A stretch of DNA of 63,837 nucleotides from an uncultured Pelagibacteraceae bacterium (GCA_902529105.1 CABZUW010000007.1:1-63837); one strand, 5' to 3'; positions 16,330 to 25,060 are shown, counted from the first letter of the stretch. The notes: generated from the letters alone by a model not told the origin. Numbers and translations are program-made.

Positions 16330-16845
16330 TTAGAATTTACTTGCCACTTCTATAGTAGCTCCATATTCTGGAATTTGACTTAATAAACTATAATTTGAGC
16401 CCAATTGAATATCAAAACCATTAATATGTTTATTATAATTTAATGATGCTTTTTCATTTTCTAAAGCTAAAGCGTATTTAATATCCTCTGTTGGAACATA
16501 ACCCACGGACAAGTAGACTTCATTTATATATCCACTGCTGATAGCATGAAATCTCTCAAAATTTGCAATAATGGACCATCCCGTTTCATAAGTTACATCA
16601 AAACCATAGCCTATTCTAAAATTTTCATATACCTCTTCATCGATGTTAATTGAAAACATAGTGCTTGGATCATTTAAGTAATAAAAATCTGCATCTGACG
16701 TAGGACTGAAATCAATAATGTATTCAAATCTTCCTGTATGATTAATTATTCTATCCTCATAATGTCGAATGGATTTATCTAAAAGCAACCCAACAGTTCC
16801 TAAACCAGTAACTATTTCATGTTTTTTAAATAAATCATATATAAC
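16330..16845 (-). pseudogene. Truncated autotransporter barrel fragment (C-terminal part only)
   Basis: The frame is open from an in-frame stop at 16848-16846 down to the stop at 16330 and encodes about 170 residues with no signal peptide or passenger. It aligns with the last part of the barrel of the gene at 13033-16200: 'YYLNDPSTMFS' against 'NYVSDPNTVF', 'LSVGYVPTEDIKYALALEN' against 'LGVGYVPEDNVGYEANIKN', and 'IPEYGATIEVASKF' against 'DPNYGINFEITSEF'. It points towards that gene, on the opposite strand. A Leu/TTG start at 16788 is possible but would give only half a barrel, so I call it a remnant. Confidence 0.7.
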
Positions 16846-16872
16846 TTACAATCTTTATGTATCGTTGAAGTG

Positions 16873-18930
16873 TTATTTATTTTTCTTTAATAATTCAGTA
16901 TTTTTAATATTTATAGCCATACACGTGATATCATCTCTTAATTTTTCAGCGCCCCAATTTAATTGTTTTTCGATACCTTCAACTATAGTTTTGGGTGTTA
17001 TATCTGTCATCTTATTTATTATATCTTGAACACCTTCAGCTCCTAACTCAGCTCCATTTTTGAGGTAACCTTCAGTTACACCATCTGTATAAACAACAAA
17101 TGTTTTATCTTTTAAATTAATGGTATTTGATTTGACCATGGTCTCAGTAAAGTATTTTACTATGCCAATTGGAGGCATATCAGATTTTATATATTCATAA
17201 TTTTTATTTTCATCAAACAAAAGTATGCTCTCATGGCCAGCATTGATAAAAATAAGCTCTCCTGTTTTTATATTAATTTTTCCAAATACAGCTGTAACAA
17301 ACATTCCTTTAAATTTCGCCTCTACCAACTCGTTGTTCACCCCGTAAACTATTTTCTCTAAAGGAAATTTTAAATTTGTAAGTGTTCTAAAAATTGAGGA
17401 TGCTTTGGCCATATACATTCCAGCTTTTACACCTTTGCCTGATACATCAGCTAACGTAAAAAAATATTCCTCAGGTGTTGATCTTACTACATCAAAATAG
17501 TCACCTGATACATCTCTTGCAGGAACATTTTTTGCGAATATAAAGTTTTCAAATTTGGAAATATCGGGAAATAAACTTTTTTGAACCCCGGCTGCCAATT
17601 CTCTTTCTTTTAATAGTTTTGCCTCTTTTTGTAGATTTGAAAGTGCTATTTTATTTTCTTCTATAAATCTAAAATACAAACCAGTTAAAAAAGTAATCGT
17701 TAGCATGAAAATTGGATAACTAATATCTACTAATTCAGATCTGAATAAAAACATGCTAAATCCAATTATAATTACAACTATCAAACTACTAAAAAAAATA
17801 GATAGACTATATTTTGGTTTAATTTTTTGAGAAATCAAAAAAGTAAGTACAGAAACAATAAATACAAATAATAATTCAAATACGTATGTATTTGGATTTC
17901 TGATTAAAAAAGATTGATCAATAATATTTTCAATAACATTTGCATGAACTTCAACACCAGGAACAGTTAATCCTAAAGGTATCTTTACTAAATCGAACAA
18001 ACCTTGAGCGGATGCTCCAATTAGCACATACTTATCCTTAAAAAAATTATCAGGAAATTTACCTTCAAATACAGAACTTGCAGATATATACTGACTTTTA
18101 ATTGGATTTTTATATCTAATCCAAATAATTCCATTTGGATCGGACGATATTTTATAGGGTCTAGCACTTATTCTATTTAAACCGATATCACTCATTTCAA
18201 TGTAAATATTTTTTTGATTATTTCCAACTCTAACCATTTCAAGTCCCATTGTTGGATAAATCTCATTATTAAATTTAACGATGAGTGGTAATGATCTAAT
18301 TATTCCATCTGTTTGATCTAAAAAAGAAATTGAACCTAATCCTTTTACATTATTTTCTAATTGTTCGAGCGAGCCAATTGAATAAGTGTATGAATAAGTA
18401 AATTCTTTTGGATCTCCACCTTTTGATAAAAATCTAGCTTTTGCTTTTCTATCATAATTAGAATGTGATGGTACAGGACTACCCAAAACAGCTGTTACAG
18501 ATTTAGTTTTTTTTAATTGCTCGCCAAATATTTCATCATGCCCTTTAATTTTTTGCAATTCTGTTACATCTGTAGGTATTAAGTTATATGATTTAATAAT
18601 TTCATCTGGAGACTGTTTGTCTTTTTCTGTGAAAAAAATATCGAAGCCTACTGCCTTGGGTTGGTCTTTGTTAACCTTTTCTAAAATACTTGCAAATACA
18701 GATCTGCTCCAAGGAAATTGACCAAATTTTCCTAAACTTTTTTCGTCGATATCAATAATGATTACATCACTGTCATTTTTATTTAATGTAAAAATTTTTT
18801 GATACAAATCAAAACTCAAATAAGAAATTGATTTTACAAAGCTTGGATTATTAATTTTTAAACTTACTAATAAAATTAAAATAACTAAATATGCAATATA
18901 ATTTGTGTTTTTTTTAACGAATGTTTTCAC
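16873..18930 (-). CDS. CHASE2 sensor - SpoIIE-type PP2C phosphatase
   Basis: A 685-aa inner-membrane signalling protein. One N-terminal helix (about 13-28), a large periplasmic CHASE2 domain (about 45-330, with 'VIIIDIDEKSLGKFGQFPWSR' in broken form: DIDEKSL and GQFPWSR, 'AVGFDIFF', and 'YVLIGASAQGLFDL'), then three helices (about 345-425), a short coiled segment, and a SpoIIE phosphatase domain (about 465-680). The metal motifs 'DVSGDYFD', 'ADVSGKGVKAGM', 'GMFVTAV', 'AGHESIL', 'YTDGVTEG' and 'RDDITCMAI' are complete. CHASE2 is more often joined to adenylate cyclases or kinases. It lies downstream of the FecR gene on the same strand, which probably supplies or modulates its periplasmic signal. 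Confidence 0.92.
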   Translation of the reverse strand: MKTFVKKNTNYIAYLVILILLVSLKINNPSFVKSISYLSFDLYQKIFTLNKNDSDVIIIDIDEKSLGKFGQFPWSRSVFASILEKVNKDQPKAVGFDIFFTEKDKQSPDEIIKSYNLIPTDVTELQKIKGHDEIFGEQLKKTKSVTAVLGSPVPSHSNYDRKAKARFLSKGGDPKEFTYSYTYSIGSLEQLENNVKGLGSISFLDQTDGIIRSLPLIVKFNNEIYPTMGLEMVRVGNNQKNIYIEMSDIGLNRISARPYKISSDPNGIIWIRYKNPIKSQYISASSVFEGKFPDNFFKDKYVLIGASAQGLFDLVKIPLGLTVPGVEVHANVIENIIDQSFLIRNPNTYVFELLFVFIVSVLTFLISQKIKPKYSLSIFFSSLIVVIIIGFSMFLFRSELVDISYPIFMLTITFLTGLYFRFIEENKIALSNLQKEAKLLKERELAAGVQKSLFPDISKFENFIFAKNVPARDVSGDYFDVVRSTPEEYFFTLADVSGKGVKAGMYMAKASSIFRTLTNLKFPLEKIVYGVNNELVEAKFKGMFVTAVFGKINIKTGELIFINAGHESILLFDENKNYEYIKSDMPPIGIVKYFTETMVKSNTINLKDKTFVVYTDGVTEGYLKNGAELGAEGVQDIINKMTDITPKTIVEGIEKQLNWGAEKLRDDITCMAINIKNTELLKKNK

Positions 18931-18985
18931 AAATAGAACCTTATATTTAAATGAAACAATGTAAATAACTTAAAGAATAACTATT

Positions 18986-20245
18986 TTAGTTGTTCTTTTT
19001 TTTAGGCTTCTTTTTCTTTTTAGGCTTCTTTTTCTTTTTAGGCTTAGCTTTCTTTTTTGGCTTAGCTTTTTTCTTTGGTTTAGCTTTTTTCTTTGGTTTA
19101 GCTTTCTTTTTTGGTTTAGCTTTCTTTTTTGGTTTAGCTTTTTTCTTTGGTTTAGCTTTCTTTTTTGGTTTAGCTTTTTTCTTAGATGAAGCTTTCTTTT
19201 TAGGAGCGGCTTTTTTCTTATTTGTCTTTTTGTTAGCTACTTTTTTCTTAGCTGCTTTTTTCTTATTGTTTTTAGCTTTTGCTTTTTTCTTATCACCTTT
19301 TTTCTTATTTTTAGCTTTTGCTTTTTTCTTATCGCCTTTTTTCTTGTTTTTAGCTTTAGCTTTTTTCTTTTCGCCTTTTTTGTTCTCTTTTACTTTGGCT
19401 TTTTTCTTTTTCTTTTTATCTGCCTTATCTTTTAAAGCCATTTTATTTTTTTTGTCTTTTTGTATGTTCTTTTTAATGATTTTTTTAATTTCTTCTTTCT
19501 CAAACCCTAATGATTTTAATTCTTTTCTAATTTCTTTTTTTAAAGCTTTTTTCTTTTCTTTTGGTGCACCCTCAAGTTTGGCAACTTTGAGTGCTTTCAT
19601 TTTTTTATTGAATTTTTTTAATTGGTTTTTAGTAATTTTCTTTGCCTGACCAGGTGCTTTACCTTTCGTCATTGACGTCATGCTATATGGGTTATTTAAA
19701 AGTGTTGATCCGAATTTGTTTCCAACCAAAACTGCACCAGGTCTCATTCCAAGAGAATTATTTTTTCCTGGACCAATTAATAATGTATCAGTTTTTCCTT
19801 TAGACACTATTGTTTGAAATTCTGTTCCTCTTGAACCTAGTGTTCCTTCAGGTACCTCGACTGTTAGATTTTCTGGATTTTTTTTACTAATTAATCCAGA
19901 TATAACTTTTAAACTTCCTTGCTTAACACTTGCAACTATTTTTCCATCACTTGTTGCTGGATCATAAATAAATGTATCCATTACAACTTCAGAGTCCTCG
20001 CCAACTGTAAAAGTTGATTGATCTAATAATAAAATTTGTGTCCCTGAGTTTGCACCAGAAATAATTGTTTCATTTAAATAAATTTTATCTCCAGTTTTTA
20101 ATTCTCTTGTTTCTGTTTTAACAACTCCAGATATAGCTCCAACTATTCCAACTAGTTGTTTCTTTATATCTAATGATTCATTAGCAAAAGAATTAACATT
20201 AAATAAAAAGACTAAACTAAAAAGTGTAGTTAACAGTTTTTTCAT
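18986..20245 (-). CDS. FecR-domain protein with very long lysine-rich repetitive tail
   Basis: A 419-aa protein: signal peptide 1-21 ('FNVNSFA'), then a FecR domain (about 28-165) with 'GIVGAISGVVKTETRELKTGD', given here as GAISGVV and LKTGDKIYL, and 'GTLGSRGTEFQTIV', the usual FecR ending. From about residue 200 the chain becomes almost pure Lys/Ala/Pro/Asn: three 13-residue KAKAKNKKKGDKK-type units, then about eight KKKAKP units. The signal peptide predicts a periplasmic or surface place, where such a polycation could bind LPS, DNA or peptidoglycan. It lies between a TPR-barrel gene and the CHASE2 phosphatase gene, a grouping seen for FecR/CHASE2 systems elsewhere. Confidence 0.85.
   Translation of the reverse strand: MKKLLTTLFSLVFLFNVNSFANESLDIKKQLVGIVGAISGVVKTETRELKTGDKIYLNETIISGANSGTQILLLDQSTFTVGEDSEVVMDTFIYDPATSDGKIVASVKQGSLKVISGLISKKNPENLTVEVPEGTLGSRGTEFQTIVSKGKTDTLLIGPGKNNSLGMRPGAVLVGNKFGSTLLNNPYSMTSMTKGKAPGQAKKITKNQLKKFNKKMKALKVAKLEGAPKEKKKALKKEIRKELKSLGFEKEEIKKIIKKNIQKDKKNKMALKDKADKKKKKKAKVKENKKGEKKKAKAKNKKKGDKKKAKAKNKKKGDKKKAKAKNNKKKAAKKKVANKKTNKKKAAPKKKASSKKKAKPKKKAKPKKKAKPKKKAKPKKKAKPKKKAKPKKKAKPKKKAKPKKKKKPKKKKKPKKKNN
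19005..19187 (-). repeat. 18-bp tandem repeat encoding KKKAKP units
   Basis: About ten 18-bp units (TAGCTTTCTTTTTTGGTT-like on the plus strand) encode eight KKKAKP followed by KKKKKP units at the FecR protein's C-terminus. Units alternate between AAA and AAG lysine codons and are not all identical, but are close enough for slippage to change copy number in frame. Confidence 0.85.
19264..19381 (-). repeat. 39-bp tandem repeat encoding 13-residue Lys-rich units
   Basis: Three units of about 39 bp encode KKKAKAKNKKKG(D/E)-type stretches in the FecR protein, upstream of the KKKAKP array. The third unit is degenerate (KNNKKKAAKKK). Confidence 0.7.
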
Positions 20246-20357
20246 ATAGGAAAACTAACAAAATCAATAGATAAATAAAGTCTAAAGTTTAAAAAAAAAC
20301 CTAAAATGACACTCTAAAATAAGAGGTATTTATTGATGTTTTCAAAATCGGCTATTT

Positions 20358-21659
20358 TTAATTTAACTTGGCAGATTTAGATATGCCCAATGTATAAGAT
20401 TCTGAGTCGTAATCATAATTAAGAATATTAGACTCTGATTTAACATCTTCGTAAGACAAATTTATAAACAAATTTCTATTAGGATCTAAAAATGGAAAAA
20501 CATCACCGACCGCTTTTGTTATACTGAAACTAAAAGTATCAGAATAATCGGATCTAATTATATTAGAGTCAATTGAAGTATCTTGTCTTTTGTAATCGGT
20601 AAAACTGTGCGCACTTGATACTGAAATTAAAGCCCACGGAAAAGCAAAATTTAATCCAAAACTAAAATCATAAGTTTCAGCGTCATTTCCAGCATCAGCT
20701 TTTGCATCAGTGTCTGAAACACCTAAAGCTATTGATGAAGAAATTAAACTATTAATTACATAATCATAACCTAAAGATGCTCCATGTGCGATTGCATTGT
20801 CGTCATCAGCAGTGTTATCCATAGAATTATGGTTTGCTTTAGAGTCAGTAAATGAATATCCATAACTAAAAGAATGGTTTTCTCCGACTGTAAAATATCC
20901 TCCGATACCATACATTAAAGAGAAACTATCTGCGTCTGCAACGTAATCTGTTTTACCAATTATTAAATACGGACTTAAATTTTGATTTCCTAAAACAGTA
21001 TCTAAACCTAATGTTAATCCATAAGATTGAAAATCATCATCTAATTCTTGATACTGATCTGAAGTAGAATGAGATAAACTAATAAGTAATGAAGATTGTT
21101 CACCAAAAGGTCTAGATGCAGAAATTCCTAAACTACCGCTTCCTGTTCTATCATGTTTTGCAGATCCAAACTCTTCTCTTTCATCAGATGACATTTTAAG
21201 TCTTGTTCTTGAAACGCTATTAACATTGTTAGACCAAACACTAGAAAGACCCACATCGAGTGCTAGGGTCCATAAGCTTGGCTCTATTTCTTTTAATTCT
21301 TCTTCAATTTCTTGAAGTGTCTCGAGATCTTCTGCTTCAAGATCTTTTCTTAATTTCATTTCCTCAATTATAGTTTTTGCTTTTTCAGGAGAGTCGATTT
21401 GAACTAAAACTGACAACAAATATAATTTAATTTCTACATTATCTGGATAAACAATGTTTAATCTTTCAAGAGTTGCTATGGTTTGCTTAAAGTTACCTAT
21501 TTCACCTTGTTGTTTTGCATATGTTAAGTTTAAATCTAAATCATTTGGATTTTCCAAAATTTCTAAATATGTAATATTTTTTTCCTCACTATATGCAGGT
21601 GTAATTAATACTGAAAATAGTAATACAAAAACAAATTTTAATCTTAATAAATTAAACAT
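20358..21659 (-). CDS. Outer-membrane protein with N-terminal TPR-like region and C-terminal barrel
   Basis: A 433-aa protein: signal peptide 1-24 ('LITPAYS'), a helical TPR-like stretch (about 30-125, 'ATLERLNIVYPDNVEIKLYL', then a coiled acidic helix), and from about 130 a beta-rich part with repeating strands such as 'GSGSLGISASRPFG', 'SYGLTLGLDTVLG' and 'NLFINLSYEDV'. The organisation resembles Slam/DUF560-type or TPR-porin proteins that thread or anchor surface proteins. It is upstream of the FecR gene on the same strand, with a 112-bp gap, so the two probably belong to one functional set. Exact family not certain. Confidence 0.65.
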   Translation of the reverse strand: MFNLLRLKFVFVLLFSVLITPAYSEEKNITYLEILENPNDLDLNLTYAKQQGEIGNFKQTIATLERLNIVYPDNVEIKLYLLSVLVQIDSPEKAKTIIEEMKLRKDLEAEDLETLQEIEEELKEIEPSLWTLALDVGLSSVWSNNVNSVSRTRLKMSSDEREEFGSAKHDRTGSGSLGISASRPFGEQSSLLISLSHSTSDQYQELDDDFQSYGLTLGLDTVLGNQNLSPYLIIGKTDYVADADSFSLMYGIGGYFTVGENHSFSYGYSFTDSKANHNSMDNTADDDNAIAHGASLGYDYVINSLISSSIALGVSDTDAKADAGNDAETYDFSFGLNFAFPWALISVSSAHSFTDYKRQDTSIDSNIIRSDYSDTFSFSITKAVGDVFPFLDPNRNLFINLSYEDVKSESNILNYDYDSESYTLGISKSAKLN

Positions 21660-21734
21660 AAAAAATTAAAGATATGTAGAATATCTCTTATTTTCAATTA
21701 ATAATTTCTTTATTAAATTGTTGTTTTATAATGC

Positions 21735-21992
21735 TTATTGATCGCTGCTATTATTTTTCCAAATAAAATAAAAAATATAAGGTGCAACTGCTGGAACAAC
21801 TCCAAACCAAAACCATTCGTCCCATCTGAAACTTTTATCGAGCGCTAAACTTTTTATACCATTCCACCAAGTTAGATATCCTATAAAAATCATCCAGCCT
21901 AAACTTGCAGATAATAGTATTCGTTTTTTTTGATTTAATTTATCTAATTGGACTAAGTTTTTTGTGAATTCTTTAATCTTGTCTAAATTCAT
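21735..21992 (-). CDS. Small membrane protein of unknown function, downstream of pilins
   Basis: An 85-aa protein from the ATG at 21992 (a GTG at 22004 overlapping the pilin stop adds four residues). Basic N-terminal helix, then two transmembrane helices (about 26-42 'ILLSASLGWMIFIGYLT' and about 62-78), with Trp-rich 'FRWDEWFWFG' between them. I do not recognise a family. It starts 5 bp after a pilin gene on the same strand, so it is probably cotranscribed and may serve pilin handling. Confidence 0.6.
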   Translation of the reverse strand: MNLDKIKEFTKNLVQLDKLNQKKRILLSASLGWMIFIGYLTWWNGIKSLALDKSFRWDEWFWFGVVPAVAPYIFYFIWKNNSSDQ

Positions 21993-21997
21993 GAAAT

Positions 21998-22438
21998 TTA
22001 GCACTTGCCGTTATCATCAAATTCATTTCTTGAATTCATTTCAATTACACAGTCGCCACCCTCCTCAACTGCAAACAATAACCAACCATCGGAGTCTTTG
22101 CCTACACATCCGTAAAACCCTAATTCTGAATTAAAATTTTTGCTACCGCCCAAAAGAAGAGAATTCATTTTGCCTGATGTTTCAGTTGAAGCAAAACCTG
22201 TTGCTGTAGCTTTTGCATTATCCAGTGTACATGAGTCACCTGTGTAGTATGTATTATAATCAGAAAAATATTCCATCTGACCTAGGCCAGCTTGCATTAA
22301 GACGTTTTTTGCAGATTTTATTTTAGCACTAGCAACGTATCCTTGATAACTTACAACACCAATTGCTGCTATAATTCCTATAATGGCTACAACCACTAAA
22401 AGCTCAATAAGTGTAAACCCTGAGCTTTTAGTGATCAT
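21998..22438 (-). CDS. Type IV pilin (second of tandem pair)
   Basis: A 146-aa prepilin with a short leader MITKSSG, cleavage before F8, then the class III signature FTLIELLVVVAIIGIIAA with Glu5 of the mature chain. The globular part has four cysteines, including the 'DSCTLDN' and C-terminal 'NEFDDNGKC' positions, able to form the usual C-terminal disulfide loop. Assembled by PilB/PilC and processed by PilD. It follows the other pilin by 16 bp. Related in the N-terminal third but very different in the head, so the two may form different filaments or a major/minor pair. Confidence 0.92.
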   Translation of the reverse strand: MITKSSGFTLIELLVVVAIIGIIAAIGVVSYQGYVASAKIKSAKNVLMQAGLGQMEYFSDYNTYYTGDSCTLDNAKATATGFASTETSGKMNSLLLGGSKNFNSELGFYGCVGKDSDGWLLFAVEEGGDCVIEMNSRNEFDDNGKC

Positions 22439-22454
22439 AAATAATTTTATATAA

Positions 22455-22949
22455 TTACTCTACCGTCAATTGATCGTTTAAAGGATCTTCTCCAGATGCA
22501 AAACAAGTAGAAATCTTAACTGTCGTGTCTTTATGCTCTACACGTGTTCTTCCTTCTGTTTTAGTTGTACACTCTGTTGATGATGCAAACGGTTCATCCT
22601 TGAATACTGCCAAAGTTGATTTATCAACAGTTCCGTAAGCATTTTTAAATGTATTTAATGCTGCTGCTGCGGCTGTATCTATAGTTCCAGTTGTCTTTTT
22701 ATCATCACAATCTAATTTATGTGTTCCTGTACTATCCTTCATAGCTTCATCATCGCCTAATGAACACTTTTGAACTTCACCTGCAATATATTTTAAAACA
22801 GTAGCATGATTTGATTTTGAAGCACCTTTTCTCGCATTGTCTGTGTAACCTGAGTATGCAACAACTCCAACTGCTGCTAAAATTCCTATGATTGCTACAA
22901 CGACCAAAAGCTCGATCAGTGTAAAACCTTTATTTTTCTTTTTTTTCAT
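22455..22949 (-). CDS. Type IV pilin (first of tandem pair, probable major pilin)
   Basis: A 164-aa prepilin: basic leader MKKKKNKG, cleavage before F9, mature helix FTLIELLVVVAIIGILAAVG with Glu5, and a variable head with cysteines at 'QKCSLGDD', 'LDCDDKK', 'SSTECTTK' and 'ISTCFASG', enough for two disulfides. It has a strong SD (AAGGA) about 10 nt before the ATG and its own 151-bp upstream region, consistent with high expression. First gene of the pilin-pilin-small membrane protein unit, and divergent from the RsbV-like gene. Confidence 0.92.
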   Translation of the reverse strand: MKKKKNKGFTLIELLVVVAIIGILAAVGVVAYSGYTDNARKGASKSNHATVLKYIAGEVQKCSLGDDEAMKDSTGTHKLDCDDKKTTGTIDTAAAAALNTFKNAYGTVDKSTLAVFKDEPFASSTECTTKTEGRTRVEHKDTTVKISTCFASGEDPLNDQLTVE

Positions 22950-23100
22950 AATTAAGTTTTCCTTATTATTTTATTTTTAAATAATACTTAATTTTTTTAC
23001 TAATTAAAGTATCTTTCGTATATATATTTATTATTCAAAATAGGTCAATAAATCCTTAAAAACTATTGATTTTAAAGAAAAATTAATAAATATTGCAAAT
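22950..23100. promoter_or_regulatory. Divergent control region, pilins / partner-switch genes
   Basis: 151 bp of A+T-rich sequence separate the start of the pilin operon (minus) from the RsbV-RsbW pair (plus), so promoters for both should lie here. I see AT-rich candidate -10 boxes but nothing close enough to consensus to place with confidence. The head-to-head arrangement is the main evidence. Confidence 0.4.
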
Positions 23101-23400
23101 ATGTCATACAACGTCAAAGAAGAGGGTAATGTTGCAACGGTCTATTTAGATGGCGAAATAGATATGGATGTAACTGAAAAGGCAAAAGAAGTAATACTCC
23201 CCCTTGTAGAAGCAAAAAAAGAAGTCCATTTAAATTTAAAGGACGTTCAATATATGGACTCCTCAGGAATTTCAGTTTTAATTGAAAGTCATCAAAAAGC
23301 TATGGAAGTTGGAACAACGGTGAAACTCAAAGAAATAAGTAAGTCGGTTCTTAAAGTAATTATGATGGCTAAATTGGAACAAGTTTTAAATTTGGATTAA
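23101..23400 (+). CDS. STAS-domain anti-sigma factor antagonist (RsbV/SpoIIAA-like)
   Basis: A 99-aa single STAS domain. The phosphorylation loop 'YMDSSGISVL' (residues 51-60) carries the DSSG motif whose serine is phosphorylated by RsbW-type kinases and dephosphorylated by SpoIIE-type phosphatases. The rest ('NVATVYLDGEIDMDV', 'VHLNLKDVQ') is typical. It is followed 6 bp later by the matching kinase gene. It is the only STAS protein in the window, so it is the obvious common target for the three SpoIIE phosphatases. That link is inference. Confidence 0.93.
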   Translation: MSYNVKEEGNVATVYLDGEIDMDVTEKAKEVILPLVEAKKEVHLNLKDVQYMDSSGISVLIESHQKAMEVGTTVKLKEISKSVLKVIMMAKLEQVLNLD

Positions 23401-23406
23401 AATTTT

Positions 23407-23829
23407 ATGGACATATCAGTGTCAAAAGATTTTGCTGTAAATTCAAAAAGTCTTAAAGATGTCAGAGATTTTGCAAGAGAAATTTTTGATCAGTCGCCAG
23501 TTTTTAGCCAACAAAAAGATGAGCTTGTTTTGGCAATTGCAGAGGCAGCACAAAATATTGTTAAGCATGCTTATAAAGATATCACTGATACAAAAGATGT
23601 GATGCAAATTAAGATATCTTTTAAAGATAATGAATTAACAATTGGATTTTATGACAAAGGAAAACCAGCGAACCCGGAAAATATAAAACATAGAAAACTT
23701 GACGATGTCAAACCAGGTGGTCTAGGAACTTTTTTTATAAAACAAATAATGGATGAAGTTGTTTTTAAAGAAGCCGCAGGATGGCGTAACCATTTAGTTT
23801 TAACTAAAAATTTTAACCACCAACAATAG
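23407..23829 (+). CDS. Anti-sigma factor serine kinase (RsbW/SpoIIAB-like, HATPase_c_2)
   Basis: A 140-aa GHKL-ATPase protein. The N box is 'LAIAEAAQNIVKHAYKD' with E46 and N50, G1 is 'FYDKGKP' (81-87), and G2 is 'GGLGTFFIKQIMDEV' (104-118). These kinases phosphorylate an RsbV partner and, when free, bind a sigma factor or another target. No sigma factor gene is seen here. The 3' end overlaps the convergent pilC gene by 17 bp, placing the switch physically inside the pilus locus. Confidence 0.92.
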   Translation: MDISVSKDFAVNSKSLKDVRDFAREIFDQSPVFSQQKDELVLAIAEAAQNIVKHAYKDITDTKDVMQIKISFKDNELTIGFYDKGKPANPENIKHRKLDDVKPGGLGTFFIKQIMDEVVFKEAAGWRNHLVLTKNFNHQQ

Positions 23830-25054
23830 CTCCAACGTTAAATATTGGAGAATACATGGCGATCATTAATCCACCTATCATGGTTCCCATAAAAACAATC
23901 ATAATTGGCTCAATTAAACTCGACATATTATCAACAGCTGTATCAAATTCTTCCTCATAATATCTTGATACAGATGTAAACATTTCATCCAGGTTACCAG
24001 TTTGTTCACCAACAGAAACTAATTGACTAAACGTAGGTGGAAATACAGGTTCTTTTGCAAATAATTTTGTAAGCGTATCACCAGAGAAAACTCCTTTTTT
24101 AACATTTTCTAATGCTAATGTAACAACATCATTGTTACTAACCTGTTTTGCAATCTCTATACTTTCAAGTAAATTTACTCCTGCTGAACTAAGATTACCC
24201 ATGATGAGTGATACTCTTGCAATTAAAGACTTTAAAATCATGTCACCAAAAACTGGTAACTTTAAAACTTGTTTATGCCAAGCATATCTAACATTTGGCA
24301 TTTTTGAAGTTGTGTATTTAAAAATAGCAAAAGCTAACGCTAAAGTTATAAATGTAACCATTCCCCCAGTGCCTCTCATAAAATCACTTGCAGTCATGAT
24401 GGCCGCTGTCGGTGTTGGTAATGCAACTCCCATTCCTTCATACATTTTCGCAAATACAGGTACAACTTTTATAAGCATAAAAACCATAACAACAATTGCT
24501 ACTGAAAACATGACAGAGGGATACATTAATGCACCTTTAATTTTCTTCTTAACTTTTTCTCGTTTCTCTAAAGACTCTACTAGTTTTAGTAAAAAAACAT
24601 CTAATTTACCACTGGCCTCACCTGCTTTGATTAGGTTTATATAAATATTATCAAAAATTTTTGGATATTTTTCAAAACATTTAGAAAGTGTGACACCCCC
24701 TTCTAGACTTTTTCTGACATCCTCTATTATCTCTTTCATTTGTGGATGTTCGATTTGATCACGCAACATTCCTAATACATTTAAAATTGGAAGGCCGGCC
24801 TTGACCATTGTTGCAAATTGTTTAGAAAAAACCATTACATCTTGTGGAGTGACTTTTTTCTTTCCAAAAGAAAAACCGCCTCCTTTTTTCTTCTCTTTTT
24901 TATCTGCTTTTTTTTTAGTCCTAGTGAGATTAGTTATGATTATTTTTTGCTCTTTTAACTTAAAAGAAGCCTCTTCTTGATTTAATGCATCAATAGTCCC
25001 TTCAACATATTTACCCGCTGAAATTCCTTTATAACTGTAGGTTTCTGCTGACAT
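23813..25054 (-). CDS. pilC: Type IV pilus inner-membrane platform protein PilC
   Basis: A 413-aa member of the GspF/PilC family with two T2SSF domains (about 75-195 and 278-400) and three membrane helices (about 178-200, 225-245, 385-405). Recognisable blocks are 'FSKQFATMVKAGLPILNVL', 'LIKAGEASGKLDVFLLKL' and the repeat counterpart 'LVSVGEQTGNLDEMF'. It forms the inner-membrane base on which PilB and PilT act. It is the last gene of the minus-strand pilMN-pilO-pilP-pilQ-pilB-pilC operon, 6 bp after pilB. Confidence 0.96.
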   Translation of the reverse strand: MSAETYSYKGISAGKYVEGTIDALNQEEASFKLKEQKIIITNLTRTKKKADKKEKKKGGGFSFGKKKVTPQDVMVFSKQFATMVKAGLPILNVLGMLRDQIEHPQMKEIIEDVRKSLEGGVTLSKCFEKYPKIFDNIYINLIKAGEASGKLDVFLLKLVESLEKREKVKKKIKGALMYPSVMFSVAIVVMVFMLIKVVPVFAKMYEGMGVALPTPTAAIMTASDFMRGTGGMVTFITLALAFAIFKYTTSKMPNVRYAWHKQVLKLPVFGDMILKSLIARVSLIMGNLSSAGVNLLESIEIAKQVSNNDVVTLALENVKKGVFSGDTLTKLFAKEPVFPPTFSQLVSVGEQTGNLDEMFTSVSRYYEEEFDTAVDNMSSLIEPIMIVFMGTMIGGLMIAMYSPIFNVGAIVGG

Positions 25055-25060
25055 ACTTTA

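Noticed and set aside
16330-16788. Complete small protein of 152 aa
   Set aside because: It has no signal peptide, begins within barrel strands, and the frame continues upstream to a stop; it is better read as a remnant of a larger autotransporter.
18990-19649. Plus-strand open frame of over 200 codons rich in Phe and Leu
   Set aside because: It is the complement of the lysine-rich repeats of the FecR protein; AAA/AAG lysine codons read backwards give Phe/Leu and no stops. No start context.
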